Source: Pseudomonadota bacterium
GTDB taxonomy: Bacteria > Pseudomonadota > Alphaproteobacteria > Rhizobiales > Rhizobiaceae
Direction of reading: 5' to 3'
Length of the DNA stretch: 17,840 bases
NCBI GenBank assembly: GCA_023451915.1
Contig: JAEXXS010000062.1
Coordinates: 1-17,840, forward strand
This document shows, one piece after another, positions 14,005-17,840 of the stretch. A program made the position numbers and the translations under genes. The notes under the pieces are model-generated. The model saw only the letters and a list, made by a program, of their open reading frames with translations. It was not told the DNA's origin and searched no databases. Every line of letters begins with the position of its first letter. Within the stretch, counting starts at the first letter, position 1.

Positions 14005-14029
14005 GTTGTCGTTGAAATGCCGCGACAAC
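14005..14029. promoter_or_regulatory. Inverted repeat in the kinase-gnd divergent region
   Basis: GTTGTCG (14005-14011) and CGACAAC (14023-14029) form a perfect 7-bp dyad with an 11-base spacer, about 90 bases before gnd. The 272-base region 13848-14119 must hold promoters for both genes, but I find no convincing -35/-10 pair. The dyad may be an operator. Confidence 0.35.
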
Positions 14030-14119
14030 CAAATATGACGGGTTCCAGCCTGTTTGCAGTGGACGCCTCCCCATTTGCCACGCGACAGGCCAGCTGGTTG
14101 CATTTCTGAAGGGCCTAAA

Positions 14120-15532
14120 ATGGAAAAAGCAGATATCGGAATGGTCGGTCTTGGCGTGATGGGTTCCAACCTGGCGCTGAACATAGCCGAGAAAGGCTAC
14201 ACGGTGGCTGTCTATGATCGTGACGAGCCGGTGCTGAAAGCGTTCCTCGAAAAAGCCGGTCCGCTGCGGGACAAGATTATCCCTTGCGCCACTTTCGAAG
14301 AACTGGCGGAAAACACGCGCAAGCCGCGCCCGTTTATTTTCCTCATCAAGGCAGGCGCGCCCGTAGATGCCGAAACGACCCGCCTCAAGGCGCTTCTTGA
14401 GAAGGGCGATATCATGATCGATGCGGGCAATTCCGATTATCGTGACACGGTCCGTCGCCTCAAGGCGCTTGGCCCGAACGATCCGACCTTTGTTGGCATG
14501 GGCGTTTCCGGTGGTGCGGAAGGCGCACGCCATGGCCCGTCAATGATGGTGGGCGGAACGCCGGAAGCCTATGAGCGCATCGCGCCGATCCTTCTTGCCG
14601 CCGCCGCGAAATATAAGGGCGAGCCGTGCTGTGCGCTGGTCGGTCCCGACGGCGCTGGCCATTTCGTCAAGACAATCCATAACGGTATCGAATATGCCGA
14701 CATGCAGATGATCGCTGAAATCTACGGCATCCTGCGCGATGGTCTCAGCCTGTCGGCTCCGGCCATCGGCGATGTGTTCGAAAAATGGAATTCCGGTCCG
14801 CTCGATTCCTATCTGATTGAGATCACGGCGAAGGTGTTGAAGACCACCGATCCGGAAAGCGGCAAGGCGATGGTCGATATGATCCTCGACGAAGCCGGAC
14901 AGAAGGGCACCGGACGCTGGGCCGCCATCGAAGCACAGATGCTGGGCGTTCCGGCAACGGCGATCGAAGCCGCAGTCGCCGCGCGTTCGCTTTCGTCGCT
15001 CAAGACTGAGCGCGAAGAGGCCGCGAGCATCTACAAGCCTGCGCCACGCACGCTTGACGTTGCGGATCACACCAAGTTCCTTGCCGATCTGGAACAGGCG
15101 CTGCTTGCCGGTAAGATCGCGGCCTATGCGCAGGGCTTTGCCGTGATGGAAGCGGCGTCGAAAGAGCATGGCTGGAACATTCCGCTCGCCACCACAGCCC
15201 GCATCTGGCGCGCCGGCTGCATCATCCGTTCGGAATTGCTGGACGATATCGCCCAAGCTTTCGAGGGAAATGAAAGCCGCAATCTTCTGCTGGCTCCGGC
15301 TTTTGTGGAGCGTATGCAAAAGGCATCCAAGGGCTTGCGGAATATCGTTTCCAAAGCTGCGCTTGCTGGTCTGCCGGTTCCCGCACTTGCTTCGGCGCTC
15401 AACTATTTCGACAGCTATACGCAACCGCTCGGGACGGCCAATCTCATTCAGGGCCAGCGCGATTTCTTCGGTTCGCATGGTTTCAAGCGCATCGACAAGG
15501 ATGGCGATTTCCACGGTCCTTGGGGCGAGTGA
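14120..15532 (+). CDS. gnd: 6-phosphogluconate dehydrogenase (decarboxylating)
   Basis: This cytoplasmic enzyme of the oxidative pentose phosphate pathway converts 6-phosphogluconate to ribulose 5-phosphate, CO2 and reduced cofactor. It has 470 residues, the long-form length. Visible are the dinucleotide motif MVGLGVMGSNLALNIAEKG, substrate-binding VSGGAEGARHGPSMM, catalytic Lys184 and neighbours His187, Asn188 and Glu191 in HFVKTIHNGIEYADMQM, and the C-terminal all-helical domain with NLIQGQRDFFGSHGF and its conserved His. Start is ATG 14120 with GAAGGG 7 bases upstream; the longer open frame from 14054 has no family sequence. Oddity: the usual NADP phosphate-binding N-R-T/S after beta-strand 2 reads D33-R34-D35 here. 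No zwf, edd or other sugar genes are adjacent, so it appears to be a single-gene unit. Confidence 0.97.
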   Translation: MEKADIGMVGLGVMGSNLALNIAEKGYTVAVYDRDEPVLKAFLEKAGPLRDKIIPCATFEELAENTRKPRPFIFLIKAGAPVDAETTRLKALLEKGDIMIDAGNSDYRDTVRRLKALGPNDPTFVGMGVSGGAEGARHGPSMMVGGTPEAYERIAPILLAAAAKYKGEPCCALVGPDGAGHFVKTIHNGIEYADMQMIAEIYGILRDGLSLSAPAIGDVFEKWNSGPLDSYLIEITAKVLKTTDPESGKAMVDMILDEAGQKGTGRWAAIEAQMLGVPATAIEAAVAARSLSSLKTEREEAASIYKPAPRTLDVADHTKFLADLEQALLAGKIAAYAQGFAVMEAASKEHGWNIPLATTARIWRAGCIIRSELLDDIAQAFEGNESRNLLLAPAFVERMQKASKGLRNIVSKAALAGLPVPALASALNYFDSYTQPLGTANLIQGQRDFFGSHGFKRIDKDGDFHGPWGE

Positions 15533-15558
15533 TCGCGTCCTTTTCCCACTGCATTAAC

Positions 15559-15585
15559 AAAAGCGCCCAGATGGGCGGCTTTTTG
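15559..15585. terminator. Bidirectional terminator between gnd and the MFS exporter gene
   Basis: AAAGC-GCCC (from 15560) pairs with GGGC-GCTTT around a short AGAT loop with one bulged G, then TTTTTG on the plus strand. On the minus strand the same hairpin is followed by TTTTG. It lies 27 bases after the gnd stop and 18 bases beyond the convergent gene's stop. Confidence 0.8.
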
Positions 15586-15602
15586 TTTGGGGCAACACTT
15601 GG

Positions 15603-17231
15603 TCAAGTTGCATCGAGATAGGGCTTCAACGGCATATCGTCATGCGTGGGGACGGTTTGCCGCTCGATCATGTGATGAATGCGGGGAGGGCTGTCGCCGC
15701 GATGCAGATCATCAAGATGCTTCGCGATTTCAGCATCAGCATGGGTCAGCCGCTGGCTGTGACGGATATATTCGATCCAGGTCGGTACGTGATAGCTTTC
15801 CGTCCAGATGCGCGGGTTTTCCAGATCGCGCAACAACACCCATTGTTTTGCGCCGTCGCGAATTCTGGTGCGCCGCCGCAGCGCCATTGTGGCGAGGAAT
15901 TCCGGCACGTCTTTCTGGTCGATGAAATAATCGACCATCACCATGATGGGTCCGCTGCGTGCGCGCAGGTCGAGTTGCAGCTGCGGTTCGCTGAAGGCAT
16001 TGGTCGGATCGAGGTTCAGCGATTCGAAATTCGGTTGGCGCAAGACGAAGCCGAGCAGCCCGCCGACGATCAGTACGGCGCTCGCGATAAACAGCGCGCC
16101 CGAAACGCTTTGCAAATCGGCCAGTTCACCCCAGACCCAGCTGCCCAAGGCCATGCCGCCGAAGGTCGCCGTCTGGTAAAGCGACAAGGCGCGACCAACG
16201 ACCCAACGCGGGGTTGAAAGCTGCACGGTCACATTGAACAGCGAGAAAGCCTGCACCCAGGCCATGCCGGCTGGCATCAGCAGAAGGCAGCTCAGCCACA
16301 CCCGGTTGCTCATGGCGAGGAAGAAGCAGCTGACGGCGAGCGCGAAGAACGCGCCACGGATCACCCATTCATTACTGAGAATATCGCGCACCCGCCCGAT
16401 CAAAAGCGCGCCGCAGATGGCGCCGAACCCGAAAAAGCCCAGCATAATGCCATAGGTGATGGCGGTGCCCTGCACCTGATCGCGTGCAACGAGCGGCAGG
16501 AGCGCCAGAATCACCACGGCGCTAAAGCCGAAAGCGAACGAACGCACCATCACCTTCAACAGATTGGGCGACATGGTTACGTAGCGAAAACCTGCCGACA
16601 TGGCGCTGCCGAAGGATTCGCGCGGCAGCGGGTTGCGCGGCGTCACTTTCTTCCAGCGGAAAAGCGCGAAGATCAGAGCGAAATAACAGAACACGTTAAA
16701 GAGAAAGGCAAAGGCCGCACCAGCCGTCGCCACGATGATGCCGCCAATGGCTGGGCCGATACTGCGCATGAGATTATAGCTCATGCTGTTGAGCGCCACC
16801 GCCCCCGGCAGATGAGCACGGGGAACAATGTCGCCCATCGAAGCCTGCCAGGAAGGATTATAGAGTGCGCCGCCGCATCCGATCAGAAATGTGAGGCTGA
16901 GCAACAGCCAGGGCGTCAGTACATTGGAATAAGCGAACAGCGCTAGCAGGGCGGAAAAGCAGAGCATCATCATCTGCGCGATCAGCATAATGCGTCGGCG
17001 GTCGTAATTGTCCGCCAAAGCTCCGGCGGCGAGCGAGAAGATCATCACCGGCAGGGTCATCGATGCTTGAACCAGCGCCACCATCCCATGGGATGTGGTC
17101 AGACTGGTCATCAACCAACCAGCGGCGACGCCTTCGATCAGTCCTCCCAGATTCGAGACCAATGTTGCCGACCACAGCGAGCGGAACGTCCGGGATTGAA
17201 AGGATTCGAGCGGAGAGGCGCTTTTGGGCAT
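15603..17231 (-). CDS. MFS exporter with soluble C-terminal domain (MFS_3 / EntS-like family)
   Basis: This is an inner-membrane transporter of 542 residues from ATG 17231 (MPKSASPLESFQSRTFRSLW). The first 400 residues carry MFS helices with LWSATLVSNLGGLIEGVAAGWLM at helix 1 and LADNYDRRRIMLIAQMMM in loop 2-3, a pattern of the transmembrane secretion effector family (PF05977) that includes EntS-like proteins. Residues about 400-542 are hydrophilic, with DYFIDQKDVPEFLATMALRRR, QWVLLRDLENPRIW and YHVPTWIEYIRHSQRLT, resembling the ferredoxin-like ABM domain typical of this family's longer members. No strong Shine-Dalgarno supports 17231; ATG 17294 and TTG 17312 are in-frame alternatives. It stands alone, and its substrate is unknown. 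Link to siderophore export is only by family resemblance; the locus is 11 kb away. Confidence 0.85.
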   Translation of the reverse strand: MPKSASPLESFQSRTFRSLWSATLVSNLGGLIEGVAAGWLMTSLTTSHGMVALVQASMTLPVMIFSLAAGALADNYDRRRIMLIAQMMMLCFSALLALFAYSNVLTPWLLLSLTFLIGCGGALYNPSWQASMGDIVPRAHLPGAVALNSMSYNLMRSIGPAIGGIIVATAGAAFAFLFNVFCYFALIFALFRWKKVTPRNPLPRESFGSAMSAGFRYVTMSPNLLKVMVRSFAFGFSAVVILALLPLVARDQVQGTAITYGIMLGFFGFGAICGALLIGRVRDILSNEWVIRGAFFALAVSCFFLAMSNRVWLSCLLLMPAGMAWVQAFSLFNVTVQLSTPRWVVGRALSLYQTATFGGMALGSWVWGELADLQSVSGALFIASAVLIVGGLLGFVLRQPNFESLNLDPTNAFSEPQLQLDLRARSGPIMVMVDYFIDQKDVPEFLATMALRRRTRIRDGAKQWVLLRDLENPRIWTESYHVPTWIEYIRHSQRLTHADAEIAKHLDDLHRGDSPPRIHHMIERQTVPTHDDMPLKPYLDAT

Positions 17232-17312
17232 GGCGTTTTCTGCATCTACAGGCTTGTCTCCGGCCCCCAGGAAGAGAACATGGAGAAAGCGCATCGGCGG
17301 GATGCAAACCAA

Positions 17313-17346
17313 GGTATAATGAATTGCCCGCTACGGGAACAAGCGA
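17313..17346 (-). promoter_or_regulatory. Weak candidate promoter of the MFS exporter gene
   Basis: On the minus strand TTGTTC is followed after about 18 bases by TATACC (17318-17313). A small CCCG-CTA-CGGG dyad lies in the spacer (17327-17337). Poor -10 match; recorded because nothing better is visible upstream of the gene. Confidence 0.25.
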
Positions 17347-17404
17347 GTACGGTTTCGGCTATCACTGAACAAAACAGGATGAAATATCCCGTCGCTCTAG
17401 CGCT

Positions 17405-17567
17405 CGGCCGTTGAAGCGAGCGATCGCTGACGCTCTTCCTTATATATCTTGCCAGGCACGACACTATCCGCGCCTTGCAGAATCGCCTGTTCAAATTGGT
17501 GAATAAGGGGTAAATTTCAGCCTTTCTTCCTGTGGAAAAGAAAATCGCTTTTTTCGCGAGACCTGTG
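17405..17567. other. Non-coding stretch upstream of the rRNA-type promoters
   Basis: Part of the 609-base gap 17232-17840. I see no gene. A 10-bp palindrome AGCGATCGCT is at about 17418-17428, next to GCTC repeats, and an A/T-rich patch (AAAAGAAAATCGCTTTTTT) is at 17536-17554 just before the first promoter, possibly an UP-like element or bend. Confidence 0.3.
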
Positions 17568-17597
17568 TTGACAGTTTGGGAGTGTGGGGCCTATATA
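17568..17597 (+). promoter_or_regulatory. Sigma70-like promoter 1 of a probable rRNA operon leader
   Basis: TTGACA (17568-17573), an 18-base spacer and TATATA (17592-17597) form a near-consensus promoter followed by a GC-rich discriminator (GCGCC). It points right towards the window edge with no coding sequence downstream. Confidence 0.7.
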
Positions 17598-17665
17598 GCG
17601 CCACAACGAGGGCGGCGACGCTGCTAGCGGCAGGTTGCTTCGTCCTTGAGTTCTGGTGAAAGCGG

Positions 17666-17694
17666 TTGACGGATTGTTGGCTGACGAGTAGGTG
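17666..17694 (+). promoter_or_regulatory. Possible second tandem promoter
   Basis: TTGACG (17666-17671), a 17-base spacer and TAGGTG (17689-17694). The -10 is poor, but it has the same TTGAC-17-TAG arrangement as the next promoter. Confidence 0.35.
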
Positions 17695-17779
17695 GGGCGG
17701 CTGGAACTGGGTGCAAATCTGGTTTTGGAATTGAGAGAGTTACGGTTGATAAGATTGTGATTTTCTTGAAAAAAACGGG

Positions 17780-17808
17780 TTGACAGGCTGAACGGTCTGG
17801 ACTAGAAG
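17780..17808 (+). promoter_or_regulatory. Sigma70-like promoter (probable rrn promoter) at the right edge
   Basis: TTGACA (17780-17785), exactly 17 bases, TAGAAG (17803-17808), then a GC-rich CCCGACACC. An A-run (17768-17775) sits directly upstream of the -35, like an UP element. This arrangement matches the promoters I recall in front of Brucellaceae 16S genes; the 16S itself would start outside the window. Confidence 0.65.
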
Positions 17809-17840
17809 CCCGACACCGCTGAGGCGGGGCGCTTGAGAGA

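Noticed and set aside
14065..14079. 13-mer CCTCCCCATTTGC before gnd, also present inverted at 8061-8073
   Set aside because: A few shared 13-mers are expected by chance in 18 kb on both strands; no shared structure around the gnd copy.
17405..17440. Inverted GCTC/GAGC repeats around AGCGATCGCT as a terminator
   Set aside because: Arms are short and broken, and no T-run follows in either direction.
1..17840. CRISPR arrays, insertion sequences, tRNA genes or prophage genes
   Set aside because: No regular repeat-spacer pattern, transposase-like frame, tRNA T-loop or phage gene was seen.

Overview
The window looks like part of an alphaproteobacterial genome of the Brucella/Ochrobactrum group (Rhizobiales). 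The grounds are the codon use and GC content, the family mix (catecholate siderophore uptake, FixJ-type regulator, MHS transporter), Rhizobiales-like iron boxes, and an rRNA-type leader at the right edge. This assignment is recognition from memory, not a database result. I see no mobile element, CRISPR array, tRNA or complete rRNA gene.

Region 1 (1-6353, minus strand) is a catecholate siderophore import locus. In transcription order it holds a TonB-dependent outer-membrane receptor, a periplasmic Fes/IroE-type esterase, a CeuE/YclQ-type binding protein, two FecCD-type permeases, and the first 13 codons of the ABC ATPase, which runs off the left edge. The binding protein keeps the His, Tyr and three Arg residues that CeuE uses for tetradentate catecholates. 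That fits an esterase acting upstream of it in the periplasm. A perfect hairpin followed by a T-run sits between receptor and esterase, and a second hairpin without a T-run sits between binding protein and permease. Both suggest graded expression along the operon. The receptor promoter region carries a TGA-N9-TCA (RirA-like) site over its -35 and an Irr-like ICE dyad.

Region 2 (6354-7856, plus strand) is a divergent gene for an unusual fusion: a LysR-like winged-helix N-terminus, a Cys/His-rich linker, and a C-terminal glycosyltransferase-3 (TrpD2/YbiB-like) domain whose PRPP loop is degenerate. It is the best candidate in the window for a new type of regulator, perhaps of the adjacent siderophore genes.

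Region 3 (7857-8274) is non-coding. It holds a 137-bp imperfect palindrome, a perfect 12-bp palindrome, and a leader that could fold in two mutually exclusive ways. Region 4 (8275-11598, plus strand) is a three-gene operon: acylating acetaldehyde dehydrogenase, 4-hydroxy-2-oxovalerate aldolase, and an MHS-family MFS transporter. Region 5 (11629-13847, minus strand) is a convergent two-component pair: a Cache-domain sensor kinase and a FixJ-type regulator. Its closeness suggests, but does not prove, that it controls the operon.

Region 6 (14120-15532, plus strand) is gnd, 6-phosphogluconate dehydrogenase, followed by a bidirectional terminator. Region 7 (15603-17231, minus strand) is an MFS_3-type exporter with a soluble C-terminal domain. 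Region 8 (17232-17840) is a long non-coding stretch with up to three sigma70-like promoters pointing right, probably the start of an rRNA operon lying outside the window.
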